Source of the DNA: an uncultured Myxococcales bacterium | GTDB lineage: Bacteria > Myxococcota > Myxococcia > Myxococcales > Myxococcaceae | DNA: 64,000 nt | Direction of reading: 5' to 3' | NCBI GenBank assembly: GCA_937980205.1 | Contig: CALJKW010000040.1 | Location: 32,736-96,735 of the forward strand | Shown here: one piece after another, positions 1-8,484 of the stretch | Layout of the letters: every line of letters starts with the position of its first letter | Numbering within the stretch: the stretch's first letter is position 1 | Made by a program: the position numbers and the translations under genes | The notes under the pieces: model-generated | What the model saw: the letters and a program-made list of their open reading frames with translations, nothing else | Databases searched by the model: none | Told to the model about the DNA's origin: nothing

Positions 1-1161
1 CTCGTCGATCGAGCCGTGCGCCGCATCGAGCATGGCGCTCTCAACGAGGCATCCGTCGACGAGCTCGCCGAGCAGCTCGGCGTCACCGGCCGTCACCTGC
101 GCCGCGCCATGGTCGAACAGCTCGGCGTCTCGCCCGTCGAGCTCGCGCAGACCGCGCGCCTCGCGTTCGCGAAGCGGCTGCTGCAGGACTCCGGGCTGCC
201 GCTCGCGGACCTCGCGTTCGCGGCCGGCTTCCAGAGCGTGCGCCGCTTCAACTCGGCGTTCCGCGCGCACTTCGGCCGCAGCCCGTCGTCGCTGAAGCGC
301 GAGCGGCCCGAGACGGGCGGCCTGAAGCTGCGGCTCGATTACCGCCCGCCGCTCGCGTGGGACGCGCTGCTCGCGTTCCTCGCGTTCCGCTCGATCCCCG
401 GCGTCGAGGTCGTCGCGGACGGCGCGTACCACCGCACCGTCGGCCTCGACGGCAAGCGCGGCTGGGTCAGCGTCACGCGCGACGGCACGCGGCTGACCGC
501 GACCGTGTCGACGTCGCTGCTCGGCTCGCTGATGCCGCTCGTCGCGAAGCTGCGCAGCCTGTTCGACCTCGACGCGCACCCGGCCCAGGTCGACGCCGTG
601 CTCGCGAAGGACCCGGTGCTCAGGCCGCGCGTGCGTCGCAACCCCGGCCTGCGCGTGCCCGGAGCGTTCGAGGGCTTCGAGACCGCGGTGCGCGCGGTGC
701 TCGGCCAGCAGATCTCGGTGAAGGGCGCGACGACGCTCGCGGGCCGGCTCGTGCAGCGGTTCGGCGTCGCGGTGAAGGGCGCTCCGCACGGGCTCACCCA
801 CGTGTTCCCGACCGCCGCGTCGATCGCGAAGGCGAGCGTCGACGACGTCGCGAAGATCGGCATGCCCGGCGCGCGCGCGAACGCGCTGATCGGGCTCGCT
901 GCCGCGATGTCACGCGGGCTCGAGCTGCAGCGCGGCGTGCCGATCGAGCCGACGCTCGAGAAGCTGCGCGAGCTGCCCGGCATCGGCGAGTGGACCGCGC
1001 AGTACCTCGCGATGCGCGCGCTGTCGTGGCCCGACGCGTTCCCGGCGTCAGACCTGGGGGTGCTCAAGGCGCTCGCCGCGAAGAACCCGAAGCAGAGCAG
1101 TCAACGCGCCGAGGCGTTCCGCCCCTGGCGCGCGTACGCAACCGTCCACCTGTGGAGCTGA
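1..1161 (+). CDS. alkA: AraC-type HTH / AlkA DNA-3-methyladenine glycosylase II, 5' truncated by window
   Basis: Excises alkylated purines (3-methyladenine and similar) from DNA, starting base-excision repair. The frame is open from base 1, so the true start, and probably an Ada-type zinc/methyl-acceptor domain, lies outside the window. Visible residues about 15-100 form an AraC-type double helix-turn-helix (for example LAFAAGFQSVRRFNSAFR). An AlkA N-terminal region and a HhH-GPD fold follow. The hairpin LPGIGEWTAQYLAMRAL starts near residue 325, and the catalytic Asp is the D of FPASDLGV (residue 351 counted from base 1). The C-terminal PWRAYATVHLW matches the AlkA family ending. The methyltransferase gene begins 6 bp after the stop, so the two are almost certainly co-transcribed. 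A GTG at 16 is available but would start inside the HTH region. Confidence 0.9.
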   Translation, partial: LVDRAVRRIEHGALNEASVDELAEQLGVTGRHLRRAMVEQLGVSPVELAQTARLAFAKRLLQDSGLPLADLAFAAGFQSVRRFNSAFRAHFGRSPSSLKRERPETGGLKLRLDYRPPLAWDALLAFLAFRSIPGVEVVADGAYHRTVGLDGKRGWVSVTRDGTRLTATVSTSLLGSLMPLVAKLRSLFDLDAHPAQVDAVLAKDPVLRPRVRRNPGLRVPGAFEGFETAVRAVLGQQISVKGATTLAGRLVQRFGVAVKGAPHGLTHVFPTAASIAKASVDDVAKIGMPGARANALIGLAAAMSRGLELQRGVPIEPTLEKLRELPGIGEWTAQYLAMRALSWPDAFPASDLGVLKALAAKNPKQSSQRAEAFRPWRAYATVHLWS

Positions 1162-1167
1162 GAACGC

Positions 1168-1683
1168 ATGGAAGCCATCGAGATGAAGTCGCCGATCGGA
1201 AAGCTCACGCTCGTCGCTGACGGCGACGCGCTCGTCGGCGTGTACCTGGAGACGTACGAGGCTCCGAACGCCGAGCGCCGATCGACGCCGGCGCTCGAGC
1301 GCGCGGCGACGCAGCTGCGCGAGTACTTCGCCGGCACGCGCGAGACGTTCGACCTCGAGCTTCAGCCGCGCGGCACCGAGTTCCAGCGCGCGGTGTGGAG
1401 CGCGCTCGGCGAGATTCCGTTCGGGCACACGGTCTCGTACGCGCACGTCGCGAAGCGCATCGGCCGGCCGAGCGCGGTGCGCGCCGTCGGCGCCGCGAAC
1501 GGTCAGAACCCGATCGCGCTGATCATCCCGTGTCACCGCGTCGTCGGCTCCGACGGCTCGCTCACCGGCTACGGCGGCGGACTCCCGCGAAAGAAGTGGC
1601 TGCTCGCGCATGAAACGCGACAGCGCGCCCTCTGGGCCCCGAGCCCCGCCGGCAGGCGACTCAAAACCGTCAACGCGAGTTGA
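1168..1683 (+). CDS. ogt: Methylated-DNA--protein-cysteine S-methyltransferase
   Basis: Suicide repair enzyme that moves the alkyl group from O6-alkylguanine (or O4-alkylthymine) to its own cysteine. The 171-residue protein carries the active-site motif PCHRV with acceptor Cys122, a winged-helix region ending in GRPSAVRAVGAANGQNP, and the family ending GYGGGLPRKKWLLAHE. About 20 basic residues beyond that ending are an unusual tail. ATG 1168 is chosen; a second ATG at 1183 (MKSPIGKL) would also keep the whole domain. Lying 6 bp downstream of the AlkA-type gene, it makes an alkylation-damage operon in which the HTH-bearing partner could be the regulator, as Ada is in E. coli. The regulatory link is inference. 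Confidence 0.93.
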   Translation: MEAIEMKSPIGKLTLVADGDALVGVYLETYEAPNAERRSTPALERAATQLREYFAGTRETFDLELQPRGTEFQRAVWSALGEIPFGHTVSYAHVAKRIGRPSAVRAVGAANGQNPIALIIPCHRVVGSDGSLTGYGGGLPRKKWLLAHETRQRALWAPSPAGRRLKTVNAS

Positions 1684-1745
1684 CCCTGTAACCTCGGGTT
1701 TTCACGTAGAAACTCGCGCACGCGCGCGCACGAGAACCCACTCGT

Positions 1746-2201
1746 ATGCACGCGCTCCCGAACGTCGACAACGTCGTCCACTTGAAGACCTGGGTCGATC
1801 GCCAGGTGCACAAGAACCGTCCGTTCAACGAAGAGGCTCAGCTCTACGCGTACGGCGACGCGATCGGCCTCGGCCAGCCCGGCGTCTTCATCGATCGCCA
1901 CAGCGGCGCGCTCTCGTTCACGGTCGGCAACGCGAAGCCCGGCACCACGCTGCGCATCGGAGCGATGAGCTCCCGCCGCCGCCGCGTCGTGAAGGCGATG
2001 GAGCTCGCCGTCGAGAAGGGCTGGACGTTCGGCAACGCGCCGCGCGACGTCCGCGTCCGCGTGAGCTTGAACGCCGCAGAGCTGCGCCGCATGGGCATCA
2101 CGCCCGGCTCGAAGCTGGGGCTGCAGACGCTCGACGGCGCCGAGCGCGGCGACATCACCTGGCTGCCCGTGCACAGCGAGGAAGAGATCCGCCCGCGCTG
2201 A
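1746..2201 (+). CDS. Hypothetical protein, 151 aa
   Basis: I do not recognise the family. The product is soluble, with no signal peptide or membrane segment. It has a central basic stretch (SSRRRRVVKAMELAVEKGW) and a C-terminal half that reads like a small beta-rich domain (VRVSLNAAELRRMGITPGSKLGLQ). ATG 1746 is the only good start. The 62-bp gap upstream holds TTGACC at 1680-1685, a possible -35 box, but no convincing -10 box at the right spacing. The stop is immediately next to the stop of the convergent lipoprotein gene, with no bases between them. Codon use looks like that of the neighbours, so I believe it is a gene. The function is unknown. Confidence 0.7.
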   Translation: MHALPNVDNVVHLKTWVDRQVHKNRPFNEEAQLYAYGDAIGLGQPGVFIDRHSGALSFTVGNAKPGTTLRIGAMSSRRRRVVKAMELAVEKGWTFGNAPRDVRVRVSLNAAELRRMGITPGSKLGLQTLDGAERGDITWLPVHSEEEIRPR

Positions 2202-3041
2202 TCAGCGCACCGCCACGCACGGCGCGTCGAAGCGCCGCTGGCACTCGGCGTCGAGCCTCCGCGAGAGCCGCTGCGCGAACGACCAGCCGTCGCGGCTGCA
2301 CATGACCGCATCGGCGAAGCGCTCGACGAGCTCGCCGCCCGCGAGCGCCTCGACGCTCTTGACCGACGCGGCCCGCTCGCACGCCGGCAGGCGGCCCGGC
2401 ACCCACGCGCCCGAGCGAATCGTCCACCACACGCGGCGGCCGCCGAGGCGAATCGGCTGCTGGTACACGCGCGCGGCGACGTCGATCGGCACCGACGCGT
2501 GGCCGTGCGCGAGCTTCGCGACCTCGACGCTGCCCAGCATGAGCGGACCCGACGAGGGGTGCTCGTCGCCGAAGCGCTCCTCGTAGGCCGTGACGACCCG
2601 CACCTCGCTCGGCAGCGTCTGCGTCTGCTGGTCGGGGTGCAGGGCTTCGACGACGGCGGCGCCGGCCGCTCCGCCGGCGAGCGGCAGCGCGAGAAACGCG
2701 TCGCTGTAGTTGTAGCGGTACGAGAGGCTCCGCGACGCGGACGCTTTCGTGAGCAGCACCATCGCGCCGACGCCGGCGGCTGCGCCGAGGCCGCCGCCGA
2801 TCCACAGCGGCACGTCGCGCGAGACGCGCAGCTCGCGGTCGACCTTCACCGTCTGCTCGATCGGCGTCGCGCACGTTCGCTCCTCGTGGACTTCGAGGTC
2901 GACGTTCGGCCAGTCGCCGGGGAAGACGGACGCGACGAGGTCTCCCTGCTTGCAGCGCTCGAGCCCGCGCGTCGACGAGAGCACGGTCGACGATTCCACG
3001 GTCGAGCAGCCGGCGAGCGCAACGAGGAGGATGGGGCGCAT
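2202..3041 (-). CDS. Lipoprotein of unknown function, 279 aa
   Basis: The start at 3041 gives MRPILLVALAGCST, a short lipoprotein signal with lipobox LAGC (Cys12). An in-frame ATG ten codons upstream (3071) would put charged residues before the signal and is less likely. The mature protein has two Gly/Ala-rich hydrophobic stretches (VPLWIGGGLGAAAGVGAMVLL near residue 80 and LALPLAGGAAGAAVV near 120), so part of it may sit in a membrane. The C-terminal half has several cysteines that could be disulfide-bonded. I recognise no enzyme motif. It follows the SnoaL/DUF420 pair on the same strand after a 131-bp gap, so joint transcription is possible but not shown. Confidence 0.7.
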   Translation of the reverse strand: MRPILLVALAGCSTVESSTVLSSTRGLERCKQGDLVASVFPGDWPNVDLEVHEERTCATPIEQTVKVDRELRVSRDVPLWIGGGLGAAAGVGAMVLLTKASASRSLSYRYNYSDAFLALPLAGGAAGAAVVEALHPDQQTQTLPSEVRVVTAYEERFGDEHPSSGPLMLGSVEVAKLAHGHASVPIDVAARVYQQPIRLGGRRVWWTIRSGAWVPGRLPACERAASVKSVEALAGGELVERFADAVMCSRDGWSFAQRLSRRLDAECQRRFDAPCVAVR

Positions 3042-3172
3042 GCGCCGCGCGGAGAGCAACGCGGGTGCCATGCCGACCTCTTCGAGACATCTCGGGCCGC
3101 TGCCGCACGCTGCGCAGCGAAAAGCGCGACGCCGTCGTCAGATCGTTCTTCGGTTCTCTCGATGAGCGACTT

Positions 3173-3691
3173 CTAGAAAAACGAACGGCCGTGCAGCATG
3201 AAGAACACGACGACGCCCGTGACCGAGACGTACAGCCAGATCGGCCACAGCAGCCGCGTGACCTTCGTGTGCTTGAGGAACTCGCGCCGCGCCGCGAACC
3301 AGAACGCCGACAGCGCCATCGGCAGCACGGCCATCGACAACAGCACGTGGCTCGCGAGCACGGTCAGGTACAGCGCGCGGTAGCTGCCCACGTACTTCGT
3401 GTCGCCGTGCACGAAGTGGTACGCGACGTAGCCGAGCAGGAACAGCCCGGAGAGCGCGAACGCCGCGACCATGAGCCGGCGGTGCAGCTCGGAGTTGCGG
3501 CGCGCGATGGCGATGCGGCCGGCGACGAGCAGCACCGCGGCCGTCGCGTTGAAGCTCGCGTTCACCGCCGGCATGAACGAGAGGTCGACCGTGCCGCCGC
3601 GCACGCCGCCGTGGAACAAGAGCAGCCACGCGAGGAACGCGAGCGCTGCGACGGAGACGACCGTGTTGAAGACCGCGAACCGCACGTTCAT
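3173..3691 (-). CDS. DUF420 family membrane protein, 172 aa
   Basis: Integral membrane protein with about five hydrophobic segments. It resembles the DUF420 family (YozB/CtaM-like), some members of which are linked to cytochrome oxidase maturation. Family-like features are the His-bearing segments NSELHRRLMVAAF, YVAYHFVHGDTKYVGS, LASHVLLSMAVLPMAL and the ending YVSVTGVVVFFMLHG. The start ATG at 3691 overlaps the TGA of the upstream SnoaL-like gene as ATGA, which points to translational coupling. No cox genes are in the window, so an oxidase-assembly role is suggested by family only. Confidence 0.85.
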   Translation of the reverse strand: MNVRFAVFNTVVSVAALAFLAWLLLFHGGVRGGTVDLSFMPAVNASFNATAAVLLVAGRIAIARRNSELHRRLMVAAFALSGLFLLGYVAYHFVHGDTKYVGSYRALYLTVLASHVLLSMAVLPMALSAFWFAARREFLKHTKVTRLLWPIWLYVSVTGVVVFFMLHGRSFF

Positions 3692-4155
3692 TGCTTCGCC
3701 ATGAATTGATCGAGGCCCTTCGCCGCCATCTTCCGGACCTTGTTCTTCACCATCGGCGTCCAGCCGAGCAACAGGCCGGTCGGGCCGAGCGCCTGGCGTG
3801 ACCAGCGCCAGAAATCGAACGCGTCCTGGTGCTCGCTGATCAGCCCGTCCTTGAACTTGAACTTCGCGTCGATGCGGTTGACGACCTTCCGGCCGGTCGC
3901 CGCGAACGTGTAGTACGCGTCCCAGTGCGCCGACCCTTCGGTGTCGTTCGCCTGCACGTCGCGGAACTCGATGCGCAGGTCTACAGCGCGCTGGCACAAC
4001 ATCTTCCACATGCCCTTCGCGCGCTCTCCCTGAAGCTCGGGGAACACGGCGTCGCCGAACTTCACGTCGGGCGCGTAGCACGCGGCCATGCCTTCTCCGT
4101 CGCGCCTCTGGAACGCCGAGTAGAACCGCTCGATGAGGTGGGCGTTGGTGTGCAC
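3688..4155 (-). CDS. SnoaL-like (NTF2 fold) protein
   Basis: Small alpha+beta barrel protein of the SnoaL/NTF2 superfamily. It shows the typical pattern LIERFYSAFQRRDGEGMAAC near the N-terminus, then VKFGD.VFPEL, WDAYYTFAATGRKVVNRIDA and FKFKDGLISEHQDAFDFWRW. Members are small-molecule isomerases, hydrolases or binding proteins; the substrate cannot be told from sequence. GTG 4155 is preferred because it gives a 155-residue protein of normal length and leaves 76 bp for promoters before the divergent gene. An in-frame ATG at 4233 would overlap the start codon of that gene. The stop overlaps the DUF420 start by 4 bp. Confidence 0.78.
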   Translation of the reverse strand: MHTNAHLIERFYSAFQRRDGEGMAACYAPDVKFGDAVFPELQGERAKGMWKMLCQRAVDLRIEFRDVQANDTEGSAHWDAYYTFAATGRKVVNRIDAKFKFKDGLISEHQDAFDFWRWSRQALGPTGLLLGWTPMVKNKVRKMAAKGLDQFMAKQ

Positions 4156-4221
4156 GGCGCCCTCATTGCGTACTTGAATCGCCTCGTCCAGCAGCGCAAA
4201 CTCTGCGCCTTCTGACGTCGT

Positions 4222-4227
4222 GGAGGT
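4222..4227 (+). promoter_or_regulatory. Shine-Dalgarno site that sets the start of the DUF1549-like gene
   Basis: GGAGGT ends 4 nt before ATG 4232. It supports that start over the in-frame ATG at 4220, which would add four residues before the signal peptide. The rest of 4156-4231 is the divergent promoter region. I could not pick -35/-10 boxes in it. Confidence 0.6.
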
Positions 4228-4231
4228 GATC

Positions 4232-6229
4232 ATGCGCCGCTTCCTGTTCGCGCTGCTGGTGGTGTCGTCCAGCAGCGGGTTGGCCGCAGAGCAGTGCATC
4301 GAGGGGATTCCGAAAGTTCCGCTCGAACGTCATCTGCGACAGCTCTATCTCGATCTGCTCGGGCGCCCCCCGACGATGGATGAGTACCGCTTCATCCAGG
4401 CAAAAGGCGCCATCACCGAGGCCGACATCGACGAGCTGATGTCGCGCGACGAGTACTTCGAGAAGGCGAAGAACTACCACCGCGCGCTGCTGCGCTCGAA
4501 CGTGACCGCGAGCGTCTACGACAACGGCGACACGCGCGTGAACCCGACGACCGACGGCTTCCGCCCGCTCGAGGCGCGCGGCAACCCCGCGGCGCGCACG
4601 CGCGGCCGCAACGGCCTGGGCTGCGATCACTTCATCCAGCAGGACAACTGCAACGCCCAGTTCCAGGACCCGCACCTCGAAGGCGCCTCGAAGGTGTGCC
4701 GCGACCCGAACGGCGTGCCGCTGCCGGTGAGCGTCGACTACGACACCGGCATCTACGCGTGCACGCAGCTCGCCGCGACCGACTGCGCCGCGGCGGCCTC
4801 GTCCGGCCTGCTCGCGGGAACGGGCACCGGCGGCGCGCCCGACAAGCTCCTCTACTTCTGCGACAACCGCCGCCAGACGAACGGCTCGCTGGTCCCGTTC
4901 CTCTGCCTGCCTGATCCGCTCAAGCCGACGACGATGAACATGACGGTCGAGACGCTCGACGCGCAGGGCCGCGTGGTGACGTTCTCGAACCCCGCCCCGG
5001 TCGCGGGCGCCGCGTTCAACCAGCTCGATCGCTGCGACCTCTCGCTCGCGTTCGATCGCGGAGTGAAGGGCAACTACATCACCCGGCGCGGCTGCTGGGT
5101 GCGCGAGGGCGTGACGAACGCGCCGGCTCCGTATTGGGACAAGAGCGGCGTGGCGACCGTCGTCGCGTGCGCGATCGAAGCGCAGGCGCGCGACGTGAAC
5201 CCGGTCACGATGCAGTCGTGTGAGGCCTCGAACTTCATGTCTGACCGCTCGTGCGGCTGCGGCGTCGGCTTCCGCCGGTGCAGCTTCAACGCGAACGGCA
5301 TCAACGTGCAGGGCTCGCGCATCGCGGCGGTCAACGAAGAGCCGCTGCAGATCACCGACTCGGTCGTGCGCCGCGGCGAGGACTACTTCAACATCCTCAC
5401 CACGCGCCGCAGCTTCCTGAACTCGACGCTGTCCGAGTTCTACCGGGAGAAGCAGGGCGTCGGCGTCTGGGCGGTGACCCCGCCGGCAGATCTGCAGGCG
5501 CTGCCGGTCATCGACTACACGATGGATCCGAACCAGTGGGTCGAGTTCACGCGCGACGACTACCACTCGGGCGTGCTCACCACTCCCGCGTTCCTCTACC
5601 GCTTCCCCACGCAGCGCGCGCGCGTGAACGTCTTCTACGAGGCGTTCCTCTGCAAGCACTTCGCGCCGCCGCCCGACGCGGTGGTCCCCCCGGCCGACGA
5701 CGCGTGCAACCGCGAGAACAACCTCGCGCGCCGCTGCGGCTGCAACTACTGCCACGCGACCATCGAGCCGACCGGCGCGCACTGGGGCCGCTACGGCGAG
5801 CGCAACGCGACGTTCCTCGACCCGGCGCGCTTCCCCCGCTTCGAGGCGAAGTGCCGCGACTGCGCGCTCGGCGTCAGCGGCACCGCGTGCGACCGCGAGT
5901 GCACCGACAACTACGTCACTACCGCGCTCGACGGCGACGGCGCCAACAGCATCGGCCTGCTCAAGACGTATCTCTACCGGACCCCCGACGAAGAGCCGAA
6001 CATCGTCGCGGGCCCGAAGCTGCTCGTCGAGCGCATGATGCAGACCGGCGACCTCGAGCGCTGCGCGGTGAAGAACGTGTGGAACGAGATGCTCGGCCGG
6101 CCCATGACGACGCAGGAGCAGGGCATGTACATGGGCGAGCTCACCACGAAGTGGGTGGCCAGGGGCCGCAGCTTCAAGGAGCTGCAGAAGCTGATCATGG
6201 CGACGGACGCGTACCGGAGGGTCGACTGA
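4232..6229 (+). CDS. Secreted DUF1549-like protein with one CXXCH motif, 665 aa
   Basis: Begins with a Sec signal peptide (MRRFLFALLVVSSSSGLAA, cleavage near residue 19). The N-terminal segment LYLDLLGRPPTMDEYRFI, followed by ITEADIDELMSRDEYFEKA, resembles the DUF1549 domain of planctomycete and myxobacterial exported proteins. A single CNYCH motif (Cys504-His508), inside CGCNYCHATIEPTG, could bind a c-type heme. The C-terminal WNEMLGRPMTTQEQ followed by FKELQKLIMATDAYRRVD looks like a second, weaker copy of the N-terminal pattern. The middle is rich in cysteines, consistent with a periplasmic or extracellular location. It heads a three-gene operon; its stop overlaps the next start by one base. 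Function is unknown; the DUF1501 partner suggests an envelope complex. Confidence 0.8.
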   Translation: MRRFLFALLVVSSSSGLAAEQCIEGIPKVPLERHLRQLYLDLLGRPPTMDEYRFIQAKGAITEADIDELMSRDEYFEKAKNYHRALLRSNVTASVYDNGDTRVNPTTDGFRPLEARGNPAARTRGRNGLGCDHFIQQDNCNAQFQDPHLEGASKVCRDPNGVPLPVSVDYDTGIYACTQLAATDCAAAASSGLLAGTGTGGAPDKLLYFCDNRRQTNGSLVPFLCLPDPLKPTTMNMTVETLDAQGRVVTFSNPAPVAGAAFNQLDRCDLSLAFDRGVKGNYITRRGCWVREGVTNAPAPYWDKSGVATVVACAIEAQARDVNPVTMQSCEASNFMSDRSCGCGVGFRRCSFNANGINVQGSRIAAVNEEPLQITDSVVRRGEDYFNILTTRRSFLNSTLSEFYREKQGVGVWAVTPPADLQALPVIDYTMDPNQWVEFTRDDYHSGVLTTPAFLYRFPTQRARVNVFYEAFLCKHFAPPPDAVVPPADDACNRENNLARRCGCNYCHATIEPTGAHWGRYGERNATFLDPARFPRFEAKCRDCALGVSGTACDRECTDNYVTTALDGDGANSIGLLKTYLYRTPDEEPNIVAGPKLLVERMMQTGDLERCAVKNVWNEMLGRPMTTQEQGMYMGELTTKWVARGRSFKELQKLIMATDAYRRVD

Positions 6230-6891
6230 TGAGAGCGCTACTCTTCGGTGTGCTGGTGCTGGCGGCGTGCAGCAAGGCGCCCGCGCCGGCGGACAAGGTC
6301 GGTGACCTCTCGCCGATCGACATGAGCAATCACCCGCCGATCACGAAGCTGCCCGATCCCGACCTGCAGGGCGGGCACGTCGGCCGCGCGCCGCGGCGCA
6401 TCACGGTCGCGCAGCTCAAAGCGTCGATCCTCATCACCACCGGCCGCCAGTGGTCGCAGATCGACAACCTCGCCGCGTCGCTCGGCCGCGCCGACTACGC
6501 GCTGGTGAACGCCGAGGCGATCGAGCCGAACCTGGTGTTCGCGAAGTTCCTCGAAGACGGCGCGCGCGAGGTCTGCCTGGGCGCGGCCTCGGCCGACCTG
6601 TCTCGGCCGAACGCGGCGGACCGCGTGTTGTCTCCGCTGGTGCCGACCTCGACCGACCTGACGACGCTGCCCGACGCCGACGTCCGGCAGAACCTCGTCT
6701 ACCTCTCGACGCGCTTCTGGGGTCAGCCGCTCGCGGGCGACGAGCTCGACACGTGGCTGCAGACGTTCAAGAAGCTCGCGACCGCGACGAAGACGCCGGT
6801 GCCTCCGGCGACGACGGCGGCTCCGCGCCAGCAGGCGTGGGGCGGCATCTGCATCGCACTCATGACGGACCCGCGGTTCTTCACCTACTGA
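6229..6891 (+). CDS. Lipoprotein, 220 aa, partner in the DUF1549/DUF1501 operon
   Basis: The lipoprotein signal MRALLFGVLVLAAC has lipobox LAAC (Cys14). The mature part starts with a Pro/Ala linker. After that come a segment that reads ITVAQLKASILITTGRQWSQI and a C-terminal helical region ending PRQQAWGGICIALMTDPRFFTY, which is reminiscent of the helical c-type cytochrome-like regions found with DUF1549 proteins. No CXXCH is present. ATG 6229 overlaps the upstream TGA as TGATG, so translation is coupled. A good ribosome site (AAAGGAGA) for the next gene lies just after the stop. The role is unknown; I infer that it anchors or assists the two neighbours at the membrane. Confidence 0.8.
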   Translation: MRALLFGVLVLAACSKAPAPADKVGDLSPIDMSNHPPITKLPDPDLQGGHVGRAPRRITVAQLKASILITTGRQWSQIDNLAASLGRADYALVNAEAIEPNLVFAKFLEDGAREVCLGAASADLSRPNAADRVLSPLVPTSTDLTTLPDADVRQNLVYLSTRFWGQPLAGDELDTWLQTFKKLATATKTPVPPATTAAPRQQAWGGICIALMTDPRFFTY

Positions 6892-6903
6892 AAGGAGAGC
6901 GCC

Positions 6904-8304
6904 ATGAACAAACGTGACTGGGAGCTCCTCCATCGGCGCAGTTTCCTGAAGGCGGCGGCCGGCTTCGGCGGGTCGCTGATGCTGGGCACGATGCCGTTCC
7001 GCGCGTTCGCGCAGGCGACGAACCTCGCGCCGGCGGATCGCTGCTTCGTGTTCGCGTACTTCTCGGGCGGCTGGGACGTGCTGTTGTCCCTCGACCCGCG
7101 CGACCCGTCGGTCTTCACGCCCGACCGCGTCGCCGAGACGCGCATCCTGCCGGGCTACTCGCTGCTCTCGAACGACGCCTCGTTCCCGCAGACGCTCGTG
7201 ACGCCGACGACGCGCATGGGCGCCGCGCCGCCGACGATGCAGTTCGGCCCGGCCATCGGCCGGCTCGCCGACCACTACGACCTGATGTGCGTCGTGCGCG
7301 GCATGAACATGAACACCGTCGCGCACGAGGTCGGCTACCGGTACTTCCTGACCGGCAAAGAGCCGATCGGCTCGTCCGCGCGCGGCTCTTCGACCGCGAC
7401 CGAGATCGTCGGCCAGATGAAGCCGACCGTGCCGGTGCCGAACGTCGCGTACGGAATCGAGAGCTACAACGACCGGTACCCGGGCTCGGCGAACGCGCTG
7501 AACGTCTCGCGCTCGGCGGACCTGATCCTCACGCTCGCTCCCTCGCCGACCGCGCTGAACTCGGAGGTCGAGAAGGAGCTCGTGAACCTGCGCGGCCAGA
7601 CGGTGACGTGTGAAGCCGACGCGTACGACACCCGCGGCCTCGTCACGCAGTACCGCCAGTCTCGGTCGCAGATGGGCCAGGTGCTCACGCAGAAGCTCGA
7701 CAACACGTTCCGCTTCGAGCGGCCCGAGAACGCGGCGGTTCGCGCGGCCTACGGTCTTCCGGCGACGGGCCCGTACGACACCGCGGCCGGTCGCGCTGCG
7801 CTCGTGGCCACCGCGCTCAAGCAGGGCATCAGCCAGTGCGTGAGCATCAACCTCGTCGGCGGTCTCGACACGCACTTCGGCACGCAGCTGACCCACGCGA
7901 CGAACCAGCGCACCGGGTGGAACGCGCTCGGCGATCTCGTGACCGACCTGAGGTCGTCTCCGCACCCCGCGGGCGGCAACTTCATGGACCACACGACCAT
8001 CGTCGTGTTCAGCGAGTTCAGCCGCACGCCGATGATCAACGGCAGCGGCGGCCGCGATCACCACATCTCGAGCTCGTGCCTGCTCATGGGCGCCGGCATC
8101 AAGGGCAACACCGTCATCGGCAAGAGCGGCGACGTCGGCATGACCCCCGGTCGCGTCGACTTCAACACCGGCCTGCCTTCGCCGACCGGTCAGAACATTC
8201 TGCCGGAAGAGATCGTGGCCACCGTGCTCGCCTCGGCGGGGCTCGACTACAGCATCACGCGCACCGGGCCGGTGAAGGCGATTCTCAGCAACCCGAAGGT
8301 GTAG
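6904..8304 (+). CDS. DUF1501 family protein with Tat signal, 466 aa
   Basis: The N-terminus has a clean twin-arginine motif, RRSFLK (Arg11-Arg12), before a Gly/Ala-rich hydrophobic stretch ending FRAFAQA, so the protein should be exported folded. The body matches DUF1501, a family with a sulfatase/phosphatase-like fold: CFVFAYFSGGWDVLLSLDPR, LVGGLDTHFGTQLTHA, TTIVVFSEFSRTPMIN followed by GSGGRDHH, and ILPEEIVATVLASAGLDY. Metal-binding Asp/His residues of the fold appear kept (GGLDTH, GGRDHH). AAAGGAGA lies 5 nt before ATG 6904. In planctomycetes and myxobacteria these proteins are routinely encoded next to DUF1549 proteins. Substrate is unknown. Confidence 0.9.
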   Translation: MNKRDWELLHRRSFLKAAAGFGGSLMLGTMPFRAFAQATNLAPADRCFVFAYFSGGWDVLLSLDPRDPSVFTPDRVAETRILPGYSLLSNDASFPQTLVTPTTRMGAAPPTMQFGPAIGRLADHYDLMCVVRGMNMNTVAHEVGYRYFLTGKEPIGSSARGSSTATEIVGQMKPTVPVPNVAYGIESYNDRYPGSANALNVSRSADLILTLAPSPTALNSEVEKELVNLRGQTVTCEADAYDTRGLVTQYRQSRSQMGQVLTQKLDNTFRFERPENAAVRAAYGLPATGPYDTAAGRAALVATALKQGISQCVSINLVGGLDTHFGTQLTHATNQRTGWNALGDLVTDLRSSPHPAGGNFMDHTTIVVFSEFSRTPMINGSGGRDHHISSSCLLMGAGIKGNTVIGKSGDVGMTPGRVDFNTGLPSPTGQNILPEEIVATVLASAGLDYSITRTGPVKAILSNPKV

Positions 8305-8319
8305 AGCCCGACGTAGTCG

Positions 8320-8438
8320 CCTCCGCTCACGCTGAGCGGAGGCCGCAGGCCGCAGTCGAACCGGGCCGCGAGTCGGCTTCGGGCCGCCTTCGACTGCGCG
8401 TCCGCTTCGCGGCCGCTCCGCTCAGGGTGAACGGAGGC
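8320..8438. repeat. Intergenic palindromic element, copy A
   Basis: Begins 16 bp after the DUF1501 stop with a perfect hairpin at 8320-8342 (10-bp arms, loop CGC), which may act as terminator for that operon. A second stem pairs GCAGTCGAA (8352-8360) with TTCGACTGC (8389-8397). The right edge CCGCTCAGGGTGAACGG echoes the outer arm of copy B at 18091. Same nested plan as copy B, with diverged arms. Confidence 0.75.
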
Positions 8439-8484
8439 AGTTTCGACGCTCATGTCCGCTCGTCTCGTCCTAGCATCCCCCTCC

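Noticed and set aside
3688..4233. ATG start at 4233 for the SnoaL-like gene
   Set aside because: It would overlap the start codon of the divergent gene, which has a good ribosome site; GTG 4155 gives a normal-length protein.
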